A stretch of 64,000 bases of DNA from Athripsodes cinereus (taxonomy: Eukaryota > Arthropoda > Insecta > Trichoptera > Leptoceridae), in assembly GCA_947579605.1 (NCBI GenBank), contig OX388324.1, forward strand, positions 19,289,746-19,353,745, given 5' to 3'. Position numbers and translations under genes: made by a program. Shown one piece after another: positions 1-11,551 of the stretch; position 1 is the first letter of the stretch; each line of letters begins with the position of its first letter. Below the pieces are notes generated by a model. That model was not told the origin of the DNA, searched no databases, and saw only the letters and a list, made by a program, of their open reading frames with translations.

Positions 1-1090
1 GGATACACGATCGATCTTACATATAAACAAATGAACAGACTAAAATATTTATGTATTGATTTAGTGTTTTCTCCGTGAATTGAGAAGCGAATGAAATTCA
101 TGTGTGGGTTTTTCGCTATTAACCAAAACAAATTTACATTACATTAAAGACTTTCGTGGTAGCATTTTTTTTTTCTGATTTAAGTACCAATCATTGTGAA
201 GCTATTTTTAAGCAAAGCTTTTCTTAGAATGTGTAATGCAACAATGTATCAAACCATGCAACCGAAATTTAAAGCAATTACCAATGCTAAGAACAGAAGA
301 GGAATATGCAAGACAATGCGTTTGTTAGGAGATCATGGCCCTCAGCAATAGGAAATTTTCGAGACATAAGGAGACTCACCGACCCGCCCGAGACGTGGGT
401 GAATAGCACAAAAATCTGGATGCTTTCATTTATTAAAATTTTAAGAATTTTAGTTCGTAGCAATACACAACTGTAAGAATATAGTTTGTAAGAATATTTT
501 TGTAGTGATTAGTGCCTTGTAGTGAGTATCTACTCCAAAGGAAATTAAGGATTGTAAAAATTTAGGGGATGATTTTGTCGGGAGGAGCCCTTAAAACATC
601 CTAAGGAAAGTGATGGGAAACTCTCAGTGTTTATTAAGATTTTAAGCGGCATGGCATTCACGTGCCTCTCTAAGGTCTGTTTTGCTGACGACAGTCCGAG
701 GCAAAGACTGCGCTCAACTTCTACTGCCGTTAACAAAAAAAAAAACAGTGTGCATTGAACTCAACTGAATTTTCTTCTCCATTTCTCTATCTTTAGTTAT
801 TTTCATAATAATAATAACAAGACAATTCTTTTCAAGACGCGCCTTTTTGTGAAAAACCATCGAAAGGGCACATTCATGAATCAAAGCACTTCCTGAACAA
901 TAGAGTCTTTAACTTTGCCCAGTTTAGATTTATATTGTGCTGTTAAATTATAAAAAAATTACATGTTAGTTTTGTCTATTGCTTATGCTGTTGAGAGTTT
1001 CAATTGAAATTGTTTTTTTTTTTATAGACAGGTAGTAGCTTGATAAAATAAACGGGCAATCAAAACTGACCGATTCCCTTTAATACCTAA
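1..1090. other. AT-rich intergenic DNA, no gene seen
   Basis: No coding signature or terminal repeats were recognised here. A less AT-rich stretch at about 545-735 has a 63-codon open frame on the minus strand, but it matches no family I know and could be a fragment of an old repeat. Short T- and A-runs are frequent. Confidence 0.5.
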
Positions 1091-1185
1091 ATTTATACAG
1101 TCATTTTTTTTCTAAAAAGGTCAAGGGACCTTGCATGCCTTGCGTCACCGCAACCATAAAAGATCTATTGAGACATCCTTCTGTG

Positions 1186-1385
1186 TCATATCTCACTCTC
1201 AAGACCTAGGTGCGTCATGTAGCTCACTATTTGTCTTGGTGTGAGAAACTTCACCTTCTTATAGTCTAGCAGTGGACTTCCGAGGATGTGACTTCGGTTG
1301 CGAGCGAGTGCGTCACAGTTACAGAGGATGTGGATAGGTGTTTCATTATCCTCTGAAAAAATCTGCAGACTGAGGAATCTGACAG
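1186..1385 (-). pseudogene. LINE ORF2 C-terminal fragment
   Basis: Reading the minus strand gives an open frame with the zinc-knuckle-like arrangement seen at the C-terminus of R1/I/Jockey-group LINE polyproteins: an acidic ED-x-ETP motif followed by H-I-L-C-x-C, then a leucine/arginine stretch ending R-x-H-I-L-G, and a last conserved block F-L-T-P-R-Q-I before a TGA stop at 1186-1188. The first cysteine pair expected upstream is not visible, so the fragment is 5' truncated or decayed. Only the tail of the protein remains, about 60 residues. It is a dead relic rather than a gene. Confidence 0.6.
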
Positions 1386-1781
1386 TCCAATTACACAGTC
1401 ATACCACTATTCGAAAAAATTAAATACAATATTTTTATAAAATTCTAAAGATTCTAACACTCTAACAAAGTGGAGATTAAACAGTGCTCTGTAATATATT
1501 TTTATATTTTATTTAATAAAATTAAAAATGGATTTCCACAGTGTAAACACAAAAACTCTCGAATTATTAAATACAATAAATAATTCGATTTCCTATCTCA
1601 TTTTAAGGTGGTTTGATGCATTGCCGTACAACACATTCTACTTGCGAAATCAAATATCATTCATACGATTCTACACAATTTGAGTTTACTTTTTTTTGTG
1701 TATTTACTTCTGTAAATGGATGTAAATTTCTCAAAATATTAGTAATTGGTCTTACTTGAATTCAATATAACTTGGCAACAG

Positions 1782-1960
1782 TAGGCTTAGTCAAAACACA
1801 TTTAAGCGTTACGTTTTCGTTCGAATGTTGACGACGTTGCGAGGACGCGTCAATTTTCGTAGCTACTTGTGTATTTTAGCTACGAAAATTGACACGTTCT
1901 CGCAACGTCGTTTACATTTGAATGAAAACGTAAAGCTAAAATGTGTTTTGACTAGGCCCA
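1782..1960. mobile_element. Palindromic MITE (fold-back element)
   Basis: The stretch is one long imperfect inverted repeat: left arm to about 1866, a loop of about 13 bases, right arm from about 1880. The outer 22 bases of the arms match with two mismatches (core TAGTCAAAACACATTT). The trinucleotide CAG flanks both ends (1779-1781 and 1961-1963) and may be a short target-site duplication. It has no coding capacity. The arms carry several mismatches, so this is not a trivial assembly palindrome. The superfamily is not determined. Confidence 0.7.
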
Positions 1961-2321
1961 CAGAAATACGATAAATACTGTTTTAGGGGATTCATAAATA
2001 TATTAGTTTCAAAAGATTTCATTATTTGATAAGAGCAAGTTTCGTTAAGAATTGAGACAGCAACTAGAACAAAAAATCCTTGCACCCTTTTTTTAGGAGA
2101 ATGTTTGTTTGTTTATTAATTTGTTTTTTTTTATTGTTTTCTTATTTACTTTTTAATTTGTTTATGGATTTTTATATTGGATATTTTTAATATTTTACTA
2201 TTTACATGTTATTTAATTTTTACGCAGCACGCCTCGATACAGGGCAACCTAGTGAGACTGCTGCAACATTATTGTATCCATATTGGTGATGTATTGTCTT
2301 TGATTTTGTGTGTATATATAT

Positions 2322-2585
2322 ATATGTTATGATCGGTTTCTGGGTAACCTCCAGTTGTGTGTCAGCACCATGCCTACTGTCAGAGGGCTTTCCACGACGT
2401 TTCGATGAACTATCATTCATCATCTTCAGGTGGCTTGTATTTCAAAATTCTCCAGGCATTTTGAAATACAAGCCACCTGAAGATGATGAATGATAGTTCA
2501 TCGAAACGTCGTGGAAAGCCCTCTGCCAGTAGGCATGGTGCCGACACACAACCGGAGGTTACCCAGAAACCGATCATAACATATG
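2322..2585. mobile_element. Near-perfect 264 bp fold-back element
   Basis: Two arms of about 130 bases are reverse complements of each other around a loop of about 9 bases near 2450-2460. The ends read ATATGTTATGATCGG on the left and its complement on the right. A few differences between arms (for example CCAGTTGTGTGTC against CCGGTTGTGTGTC) show independent mutation. The open frames on both strands here are mirror images produced by the palindrome. A (TA)n run abuts the left end, so the insertion site may be TA-rich. It has no coding function. Confidence 0.7.
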
Positions 2586-2789
2586 GTTCACTCCGGGAAA
2601 ACATCCAAAAAAACATTTATATTGATTGAGTTGATGGAATGTAGTGATAAATTTTCTTGAGTCTTGTTGATGCCCATGCAAGTTATGATTGAGGTATCTT
2701 GATGATTTGTTACGCTAATATACATTTTATTGTTTAAACGATCGATGTTAATTTTACAAATATTTCAGTTTCAGTACTTTGATAGATTT

Positions 2790-2940
2790 ATTTATTTTAT
2801 TCATTCTTTACTATAGGTACATTGATTACAAACAATTACATAAAAGGTACTCATTCAAAGTAAATTCAATCAATATACAGAGGGTGAGTTTATTGCAAAG
2901 GCGAGATCTCTTCTAACTAACCCAAATATGTTAAGTACGG
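2790..2940 (-). mobile_element. Truncated LINE 3' end (family C, copy 1)
   Basis: Shares a long segment with 36545-36690 and 43065-43205, all in the same orientation: GTAGGTACATTGAT on the plus strand followed about 100 bases later by GCGATCTCTTCC-type sequence and AACCCAAAT. On the minus strand it reads as the end of a LINE, with AGAGATCGC about 100 bases before the terminus. Only the 3' untranslated tail is present. Assignment to a CR1/L2-like LINE is an inference. Confidence 0.55.
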
Positions 2941-3089
2941 TGTTTAATATAGTAGTGTTATTTTATGAAAAAAGTGCAATTATTTTTGTTTGATTTTATG
3001 ACCATAATATGATTATATTATAATGAAAACAACCCTGTAAAGAACACGATATTAGTAAAACTGTCTCCTTGAAAATATCAAGGTATTTC

Positions 3090-3660
3090 ACTCGTCATAT
3101 CTCACAAGTGGCTTAGTAAACAGATTGACTGCAAGTAACAAACAAGTTGTAAGTTAAGCTCCCCCATCACTGAGTAATTAAAAGATTCAGGATGAATGGC
3201 ATATTATTTTATCGCCAAATTGTCTCTTTATGGTTTCAATCTTGTGTATAGGTTTGCAGCAAAGTCTTGCATCTTTTTTTGCAACCCTTTTCAGTTCTTC
3301 GTATGATTTGCATTTCATAATATACTCACATGAATCGTTGAAATATTCTCGACGTGGAAACCCCCTAAGAATTGTCCTCTTGAATTTAACTTCATGTCCC
3401 ACAAGTGGGGAAGTAAGCAGATAGACTGCAATAAACAAGTTGCAAGAATTAATCTCCAAATTAATCAGAAAATATATGAGACATTCAGGATACACTGCAT
3501 ATTTTATCGTGGTTTCATATTTTTGTATTGGTTTGTTGTAAAGTCTCGAACCTTTTTTGCACCCCTTTTCAGCTCGAAGTATGATTCGTAGTTCATACAC
3601 TCGCATAAATTGTCGAAATATTCTCGGCGTAGGTACTTCCTAAGATTTGTTCACTTCGTC
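3090..3660 (-). repeat. Two tandem diverged units of a TE 3' region
   Basis: Unit 1 (about 3090-3390) and unit 2 (about 3391-3660) align along their length: each begins with a CACAAGTGG block, continues through a TTCAGGAT block, and ends with a GAAATATTCTCG block. On the minus strand each encodes a related peptide with the pattern YEL-x(4-8)-KK-x(3)-RL-x(2)-KPI-x-K-x-ET, so the open frame of 139 codons at 3187-3606 spans parts of both units. The first block matches the terminal part of family A. It is probably two tandem 3' ends of one mobile element; the protein is not recognised. Confidence 0.5.
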
Positions 3661-4368
3661 AGAATTAATAAGACTATCAAAGCTGAAATTAGTCTCTTTT
3701 TATTGCAAAATATTACATGTTTATACAATGTTCTTATTGTTTCATGATTCATTTATATTATCATTTACATTTTTATGTTCGGTATAAATTAACAAAGTAA
3801 AAGTAATGTTTTGTTATGTTTAAGGAACAGCTTATCTTTAACAGGGCACTTTAAAACTTTTAGAAAATACTCATTAATTTCGAGTGATACTGAAAAAAAA
3901 AATTAAGTAAATTTCTTACCAAACTTACGAAGGCTATTTTCTAGGAAGCACAAGTTCTAATTGCCCAATTTCACCTAACAATAAATATAATTTATTTACA
4001 AGAACTCCACAATATTATTTTGATTTCAATTCCTTTTCATATTATTGTTAACCTTTACTTCTCATTCACAAGACGAAGGGAGTACAACCCCACTTTGCTT
4101 AAAGAGGTTCTTTACAAAAGGAGAAAGATGGCCCTTTTTCTGTTAAGCATTCAAATAACTAGGACCTACTAGAGAAATAGGGATATATCTAATAATACAT
4201 ACATAACCTTTGTTGTGCTACACCGATATTGTTGAATAAAATATTATGTTTGAGTTTGTATGTGTATTTTTCTTTGTAAAATCTCCAGAATAGAAAAATA
4301 TATCTTCCATTTTTTCACGAAATTTTCCAGTATTTTACTATAGTAAGTCAGATATTTATAAACCATCA
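3661..4368. other. AT-rich DNA, nothing recognised
   Basis: No open frame with family resemblance, no inverted repeats and no match to the other repeats of the window were noticed. Confidence 0.45.
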
Positions 4369-4369
4369 T

Positions 4370-4535
4370 CATTATTACCATCATGACGCTTCCCTTGCGA
4401 GGTAGGCAGAAAGGATTGAGCGTCATGTACTTTTATCTTTGCTCACATTTTTGCTTCCGTTTCAACAATACAATTCCTCACGCGCGCTCTCCTATCCAAT
4501 GCATTCAACACTCGACCGTCCTGTTATGTATGTTT
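4370..4535 (-). mobile_element. RTE-type LINE 3' end, decayed
   Basis: On the minus strand this matches the 3' end of the RTE-type copies at 41638-41936 and 17330-17560: a segment encoding the end of the ORF (arginine- and lysine-rich, then S-x-L-S-A-Y-P-A-R-E-like) directly followed by the GTGATGGTA terminus. On the plus strand it appears as CATGACGCTTCCCTTGCGAG. It is more diverged than the other two copies and carries no usable frame. Confidence 0.6.
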
Positions 4536-4559
4536 TATATTATTATCTTACCATTTGAT

Positions 4560-7495
4560 CCACGGATGGCCACGACTGCGAGATTCATAGACGATATCTT
4601 CGGCGTCATTAAAAGAGAAATTCATTTCAAGTGAATGTCTCAAAACTACACTGGTAAAGAGAGGACAACTTGCGTGATTTTTTTGTTGTTGCAGCTTGTT
4701 CGCTGGCTACTTCATTAGCAGAAAATGACGTGATGGTATGAATGAATTTATTCTTTGTGAAAATCTAGAGGATATTGAAGATGTAATATTGAGGAAATAA
4801 AACTATCATACTACGAAGAGTGTTGCTTTTATTATTATTATCATGAAATTTTCGAACCTTTTGTTAAAGTATTTACGGACAACATAAATTAACACGATAA
4901 TAGAATAAAATTAGATTTTCTCTGTTCACGCAATAAAACGTATTACTGGCTATCTTATCAAACAAATAAGATATCTTATTTTCTAGTCACCCCTGCATAC
5001 TCTTTTCAGGAACACAGAAATGAGCTTTTTCAACTCAAAATGATTCTCCGCTAATTTATTTACTCTTTTCAGTGACATTATAAGTTACGACTTTGTTGGA
5101 TGAAATTGTCAACTATCAATCATTTCAATTTGCGTAAAATTATTTGTCTCAATTTCATTGGTTGTATCGGCATTAACTTTGTAACGCTTCATTTTAAATT
5201 TAAAATGAAAAATAACTAATTTAGTTTTAACGTTACGTTATGAATTTTTGGACACAATTGGATGTCGGGAACTGGATTTTTAACTAACTAGAAGTGTAGA
5301 TGTCAAACATATTTTGAACTGCTCGATTTCATTTAATTATAAAATTTATTTGTCTCAAAGTAAATCTATTAGGTATGTTTGTATCTTTTATATTATTCCT
5401 GCTCAGGAAACATTAAAAATTCAGAGATAAGTAATGTCACCAATCTTGCTTTTTTTTTTGAAAAAGAAATGGCAGCCTGTTAGTTTATTGTATGCATTTA
5501 GTCTACTGGCTACTGTTCTTGTAGAAGTTGTTGTGGTGATTGTCATGCCAATTGCAAGCATTTAAAATACTTACCTTTGTTAATGTCATAAAAATATAAA
5601 TTTATCTATTTTCGTAAACGAGAAATATTAAAAAAAGAATCCATCGTCCGTCCCTTGATATTATAATGAGATAAAGAAGAATAATTTATTCTACACGCGG
5701 CTGTCAAAAATTTATCAATTCGAATTTTAAAATTTTACGATCGGATAAATTAGAAGAATAAAAAAACTCGAGTACTTAATTCATTATAGCCGTACTCATA
5801 ATAAAATAATGTTACGGTCTCCAATTGATACGCCACTGGCTGGCTGACTGTGCTGTTTATCAAAGAAAAAGTACACCATGTTTATATTAAAATTAGTCAA
5901 ATTTACATTAAAATAGTGGAGGGTCTGCACTGAAATAGATTTGTGTCAAATTGAAAATTTTTTGTAACAGAGAATAAATTGAAAAATTCAAACGTGGCCT
6001 GCACACGGTTGTTTTTCTTAGACTTTTAGAGGAAGAAATTTTAATGTTTGAGCAAATCTCTGGAAAGAGTAACAATCATTAAGGATCTGTGAAAAAAAAT
6101 GTAAACTTTAGTGCAACGAGCTTCAGATACTACAAGGATAAGAGAAGATGGTGTTAGTACGGAAGCTTTGAACGGTCATACTGAAAAATAACATTTTGAA
6201 AAAATGTAAACATTAGTGCAACGAGCTTCAGATCCTACAAGGATAAGAGAAGATGGTGTAAGTACGGAAGCTTTGAACGGTCATACTGAAAAATATAATT
6301 TCATAACATAGAGTAGTTTCCCTTTGTCATAGAGACATTAGCTTTTTATCGTCCGTTACTTTGGTGAGTCGCATCGGTCAGTGAACGATTTCAATTGAAA
6401 GATAATTTATTTTATTAGATTCTCGAAATGAAGGTCGGACGTGTGTACTCGGTCCAATGATTATTTATTTAGATAATTAGTTAAAGTTTACAACTAACCT
6501 TTAAAAACCACAGTCTTGCGTGAAACCGTATTTTGAAAACTTTTCAATGTTTATTTTATAAAAATTATGAACTTTTGTACCGTGTAGGTACTTATTTGTT
6601 TTTGAAATTTAAGAAAAAACTTGTCCGTTTATAAGAACACTACCCTTTTGCCCACTTGGTGACTGGTGGATATAACATTCGACAGCTGGACTCAAACGTT
6701 CCTCTTCATGAAAGCACTGGGAACGTCTTACGAATAAAATATTCAATAAGCTGAAGGGCGCTTTGTGTAGACGACTTTTTTTTTCTGGGATCCTGTGTTC
6801 TCGGGAGAGACTTTGAAGAGCGATTGAGCCAAACTAAGTAAGTTTTTGTTGCAAATATAGGTAATTACTAGTTATCGCTTTTGAGTGAAGTAGGTTTAGT
6901 GATTAAAAAAATATTTGAAAGGATTTAGTTCAAGAACCTCTTATCCGTTTTCTTCCTAGGAAAGGAAAATAAAGTTATATTTTATTTATTATTTATATTT
7001 CTTTGTTGTACTACGAAGCACCTGAACAGAGGGAACAATGTAAAAAGGACAAAAGGAATAATTCATCTTAAAATCTCGGTACTCGTATTTACTTGAACAT
7101 TTCCGTCGAGTTTCGTGCTTCAATAATTCTTTTGTCACTATTTTACAATACTTGGTTTTGACATTTTTGTATTATTAACCCTTTGAGAACCGAAAACAAT
7201 AAAATGCACAATCGTAATAGATTTATACTACTTATCTTGAAAGTTTTATATTTTAAAGTACAGTGAGTGTGACAAGCATGTTTATTATAATAATATGTCT
7301 TTAATACAATACTACTTATTTATTTATTATTTTGGGAGATATCATAGTGATGAAAGATAGATTCGTTCCTTCATTCATACCATAATGCCATCTCTCCCAA
7401 GTAGTCGTCCCCAAACTAACTGCACGGAATCAACTTGTAAGAGATCCCTCCGTGATAATAAAAGTGAATACATTCGGTATAATTATATAGTTAAG
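4560..7495. other. AT-rich intergenic DNA with one tandem duplication
   Basis: Apart from the duplication at 6094-6297 (listed separately), nothing here looks coding or mobile. Long open frames are absent and base composition is uniformly AT-rich. Confidence 0.45.
6094..6297. repeat. Tandem duplication, period about 105 bp
   Basis: The segment starting AAATGTAAACTTTAGTGCAA and ending GGTCATACTGAAAAATA occurs twice in a row (6094-6192 and about 6199-6297) with only a handful of substitutions. It does not match other repeats in the window and has no coding potential. Confidence 0.8.
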
Positions 7496-7504
7496 TTTAT
7501 AATA

Positions 7505-7830
7505 ATAATAATGCTTTGTACCCGTTGCCGGGTTTTATTGAGAGACTGAATTTGATCGAGCATCCTGCCGACGGTGCCACCCAAGGTGACTGTGAAGGCC
7601 GATCCTGGACATGCACACTTTGTCGGATACGGCTGGGACACATTCGGGACAAGGCTGCTCCTCGTTTAGAATGGGTCTGCGAGTTGTTCGACATTGTGGG
7701 CCGCTATAGCCATAAATGGTTTTCCGCCATTTCGTGCGGTCACCCGCCATCTTCTACCAGTCATCTGTCCTTCAAGATGTTGTGCAGGACATCTTTGTAT
7801 CGTTTCCACTGGCTACTCGAATACTAGATT
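7505..7830 (-). pseudogene. LINE ORF2 C-terminal fragment with zinc-finger tail
   Basis: The minus strand encodes the typical end of a class of insect non-LTR polyproteins: a stretch ending M-A-G-D-R-T-K-W-R, then C-P-E-C, then S-R-I-G-L-H-S-H-L, which is a C2H2-like finger (Cys-x2-Cys ... His-x-His). The segment upstream contains stops, and the block around residue 30 is in another frame, so it is broken. The plus-strand open frame of 103 codons over the same bases is an antisense shadow. Only the final part of the polyprotein is present and no terminal duplication was identified. Confidence 0.6.
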
Positions 7831-8527
7831 ACCTATAAAGCATTTTTCAATAAAGCTATTTACCTAAGCTTTCAACAATTGATATCAAAACGACATACTC
7901 GTAAAATTACCACAAAATACCATAATGGTGATAAAAAATATAATACATAACTTACGATAAAGCTAACACCGACAAAGGCAGCATAACAGAATGAAAGATA
8001 AAAAAGCTCTCTCGCCATTATATTATATGTATAAACATAGGTATGTAATATAAACTGTAATAAGGTTAAAATAAAAGGTCGTTATTATAATTTTGTTACG
8101 GCCGTTATTTAAAGCTAAGAGGCGTTAAAATTCAGCTATAACGATATAATGGGTCATATGCATTCATGACATTTGCTAACCTAATCCTGTATATGATGAC
8201 AATGATGATTATTATTATTATTAGTGGAATTCTGTCATCCACGCATTAGCCTATAAACTTTGTACAATTTGAATAAAAAACCTATGAATTTTTGGAGTTT
8301 TTCAGAGTGGCGATGTCACCTGGAGATTTTTGAAATTCTTTCTACGTGTGCCTCTACGAAATGAGGATGTTTTCCAGCATGCTTGTGGCTTGCGAATTTA
8401 CTGTTTATAAAATAAAATCTGCTGCATGTTGTCATCTTCGTTGAAATAAAATATAAATAACATATAATTTTCAACTCTCACATCCTAGAAACAAAAAATT
8501 TTGAAGATTTTTTAGGAGATTGTTTCC
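7831..8527. other. AT-rich DNA, nothing recognised
   Basis: Short microsatellite-like ATT runs near 8205-8222. No gene or mobile element signature noticed. Confidence 0.45.
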
Positions 8528-8788
8528 ACACTGAGAAAAATACTAACGAAATTTCACAACGAATCATTGGTACGTACTATCAGATTAGGACCAGAGATCG
8601 TAAAAACGATTCATTAGTACGAATCTATAATATCAACTCTTCGCAAACAAGTTGTTGGTAAATTTACCAATGATTTGTTTGCGAAGAGTTAATATTATAG
8701 ATTTATACCAATGAATCGTTTGTACGATCTCTGGTCCTAATCTGATAGTACCGTACCAATGATTCGTTTTGAGTATTTTTTTCAGTGC
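8528..8788. mobile_element. Palindromic MITE, ACACTGAGAAAAATAC family (copy 1)
   Basis: The ends are inverted repeats (left ACACTGAGAAAAATAC; right is the complement with one or two changes), and the whole element folds on itself: GGTCCTAATCTGATAGTAC on the right answers GTACTATCAGATTAGGACC on the left. An internal AACTCTTCGCAAACAA arm is also mirrored around a short centre. The same family recurs at 30863-31055 in a shorter form. It has no ORF. Target duplication not resolved. Confidence 0.8.
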
Positions 8789-8837
8789 ACACGTTTACGT
8801 TTGGATGAAAATCTAACTAAAAATGTTTATATTATAC

Positions 8838-9187
8838 TAGCTGACCCGGCAAACGTTTTTTCACATATACATTATGTCTTATACATTTGCCATTTACTAA
8901 TATCGCTATTTAAAAATAGGAGTTGATGGTAGCAGGGTGAATATTAAGGGCTGTATGTTGTTTTTAATGCCTCACCTTAAATAAAATAACAAAAAAAAAT
9001 TTACTAAAAAATAAAATAAAAAAATTTGGCATGGACCACTCTTAACTTTTAAGGGTATGAAAATTAATTGTTGGCTGATTCTCAGATCTACCCGATAAGC
9101 ATACAAAATTTCATCAAAATCGGTCCAGTCAGTCGTTACAGAGGAGTATGATAACAAACACCGTGACAGGAATTTTATATATTGATT
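8838..9187 (+). repeat. CTAGCTGACCCGG-type dispersed repeat (copy 1)
   Basis: Begins with ACTAGCTGACCCGGCAAACG and ends near ATTTTATATATTGATT, with an internal AAAATTTCATCAAAATCGG block. This start and end are shared with the repeats at 28534-29118, 31256-33473 and 61175-61585, although the interiors differ. Such repeats are common in lepidopteran DNA as far as I know. Their transposon class is not assigned here. Confidence 0.6.
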
Positions 9188-9214
9188 GAAATGAAGTGAC
9201 CAGGTAAAGGAGGC

Positions 9215-9335
9215 ATCGCATAGCACCTCGCATGAGGAAGGTAGAGGATCGGAGTTGCTGGAAGCATTTTATTAACACCTACACAAATCATGGTCACAAT
9301 TCACGATTAAGGAACGTCAGAAAAGAAGAAGAATG
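9215..9335 (+). mobile_element. LINE 3' end fragment
   Basis: Contains a degenerate end of a LINE ORF2 frame: a G-H-x-S-Q-F-T-I-K-E-R-Q-K-R-R-R-like stretch ending in the GAAAAGAAGAAGAA run that often closes these elements. Only about 120 bases survive. Confidence 0.4.
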
Positions 9336-10221
9336 GATTATTCTCAGTGTAATAAAATGGTTACATTTTAAATTTCAAATTGCTCGAACGTGACATTTGA
9401 AGTCATAGAGTGAGTACAATAAAACTTTGAAATAATATCCTCCTTTTTTATCATACGATAAAAAATGTTGATAGTATGCATAATCATTAATTACATTATA
9501 AGTAGATATTATTATGTGATTTAAAGATAATTAAAATAAACAAAACAAGTTTGCTACTGTAATATTGTTGACCAGCAACTTTTTGTTCTTGTCTTGGGAA
9601 ATGTGATCGGGATTTGATTAAAAGATCTGTCGGAATATAAGAAAGAATGTACCCTTTTTACACACAAATAATGACAGAGAGTGATATTGCATAGATTACA
9701 ATCGTTTATGCAGATGTCACAAAACACAACCATAGACAATAAATAAATTGAAAATTAATCACATAGAAATTCTTAAGGTGGAGCCCACGGTCATCTCCAT
9801 GTGTTGACAGTACCTATGGTTCGACTTTAGAGTAAAGTTTACCTATTTTTATAATATATTATCTATGTATGATTTAATTCAAATATAACTCATTTAATAA
9901 AATATACCCAAATTCCTTTTTAAAATACACGATAAGATTAACACTCTCTTTCACCCATGGAGATTAAATAAATGAAAATTTTATGTACCTAAGCCTGATG
10001 ATGAGAGCGAAGATTAACAAAAACTTAAAATAATTATTTTAACACGAGATTGACGATAAAAAATCGTAACGTTAATAACTTAACTTTTTAACGTAAGCCT
10101 GTAGATGAGTGTGGCAGATCACGATTAATAAAGTCACTCTGGAAGTACAAACTTAATATAAATGTTTAATTTTTATTAATTCAACATGAATTTCCGCCAA
10201 GTAATGTAAATCAAACTCTTC

Positions 10222-10310
10222 CAAACGTCGCGAATCTGTGCCCTCTGTACCTAGAAGGGGCCTATATCTAGCAGTGGAGAGATGGCTGACTTGAAGTAGT
10301 AATAGTAGTC
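10222..10310 (+). mobile_element. LINE 3' tail fragment
   Basis: The segment GGGGCCTATATCTAGCAGTG followed by GGCTGACTTGAAGTAGTAAT is a decayed form of the 'GGCCTATGTCCAGCAGTGG ... GATGATGATG' tail typical of lepidopteran LINEs. No more of the element is visible. Confidence 0.5.
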
Positions 10311-11444
10311 AATCAACAATATCAACATAATTCATGGTAATTATGACTTGATATCAGCTAAACTGTGACTTAACAAGTACCTACTTAAAATGTGAAATTT
10401 GCTATGTAATGTATACACGTGTACATATATTTGTGACTAAGTACTATGTAGATGTACTCGTATTGTCCATAGACCACGTATTTGCAATGTTTGTTTGTGG
10501 GTTACAAAGTTAATTATCAACAATATATTTGCCATGTTTCTATGTACACAGGGACATAATCTATGTAGGTTTATTTTCTAGTAGATACATGAATTGTATT
10601 GTACAAGCGAATACCAACAGGATTAGCATAGGATAATAATAATTAATTTGATACTTTATCTCCTATCTTGTGTACCTACATGTGGCTGATTTCGAAATGC
10701 TCAAATAATGTATGAAAAATAAATGAATATATACCATTATTTTTCCAAACCATCACGATGCCTTCAACAAGTGGGGAAGTTAGGTGACAAACCGCAGGTA
10801 ATAAACACACAGGTCGAGCACTCCAAGCTATCAATAATATTATTGTATTCAGGTGAGATGACATACCGACTGCATTATTGCTGACTTTAAGATATTAAAT
10901 GCGTTACAGGTAGGTTCGTATTTTGATATAAATACCTGCCCTATAATAATAAAAATTGTTTTATAAATACCTGCTACTATTATAATAATCGCACTGTAAA
11001 AATTCTACGTTGTCTTCGTTCCGTTCAATAGTTAAAGAATTCGATATAGGTAATATCTAGATATTCGTGGCATCAAAAAAAGTAAGGTATAATTTTACTA
11101 TTTTATAGTAAATAAATACCTAGTTAGAAAAACAGCGTTTCCCATGAGAATGCACTTGACAGAACAAAATGAAATGGCGCAATATAATAATGATAAAATT
11201 GAAAAAAAAAAAACAAAATATTTATGTAGTTAACTTCTAAATGATTTTTATTTAATTCGGAGACTCGACTCCATTCAGGCGATTAGTAAAAAGGTACTTT
11301 TACGCGTTTTGTGTTTTTTGTGCTTTTAATCATTGATATTTAAATAAACTTTTGACACTAGATAAACGATAAATGTAGATTGTAGAAATACAAAAGTTTA
11401 CCTGTTACTGCTGTGTAAAAAATTAGAACTAAATCATTTTCATC

Positions 11445-11551
11445 CCTGCAGCAGTGGACAGGGATCTCTGGAGGAAGTACCTTGGCACAATGGGCCCCCG
11501 ACCCAACTAGGACAAGGGGAAGAAGATGTATGTATGTATGTATGTATGTAT
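11445..11551 (+). mobile_element. RTE-like LINE 3' tail with (ATGT)n
   Basis: A short end of an ORF (frame reading D-R-D-L-W-R-K-Y-L-G-T-M-G-P) passes through a stop into GGGGAAGAAG and a (ATGT)n tail of about six units. The same tail, in the other orientation and better preserved upstream, is at 31300-31490. Confidence 0.65.

Noticed and set aside
2308..2616. Overlapping open frames on both strands encoding nearly the same peptide
   Set aside because: They are mirror products of the palindrome at 2322-2585, not genes.
7516..7827. 103-codon plus-strand frame
   Set aside because: It is antisense to a recognisable LINE C-terminus on the minus strand.
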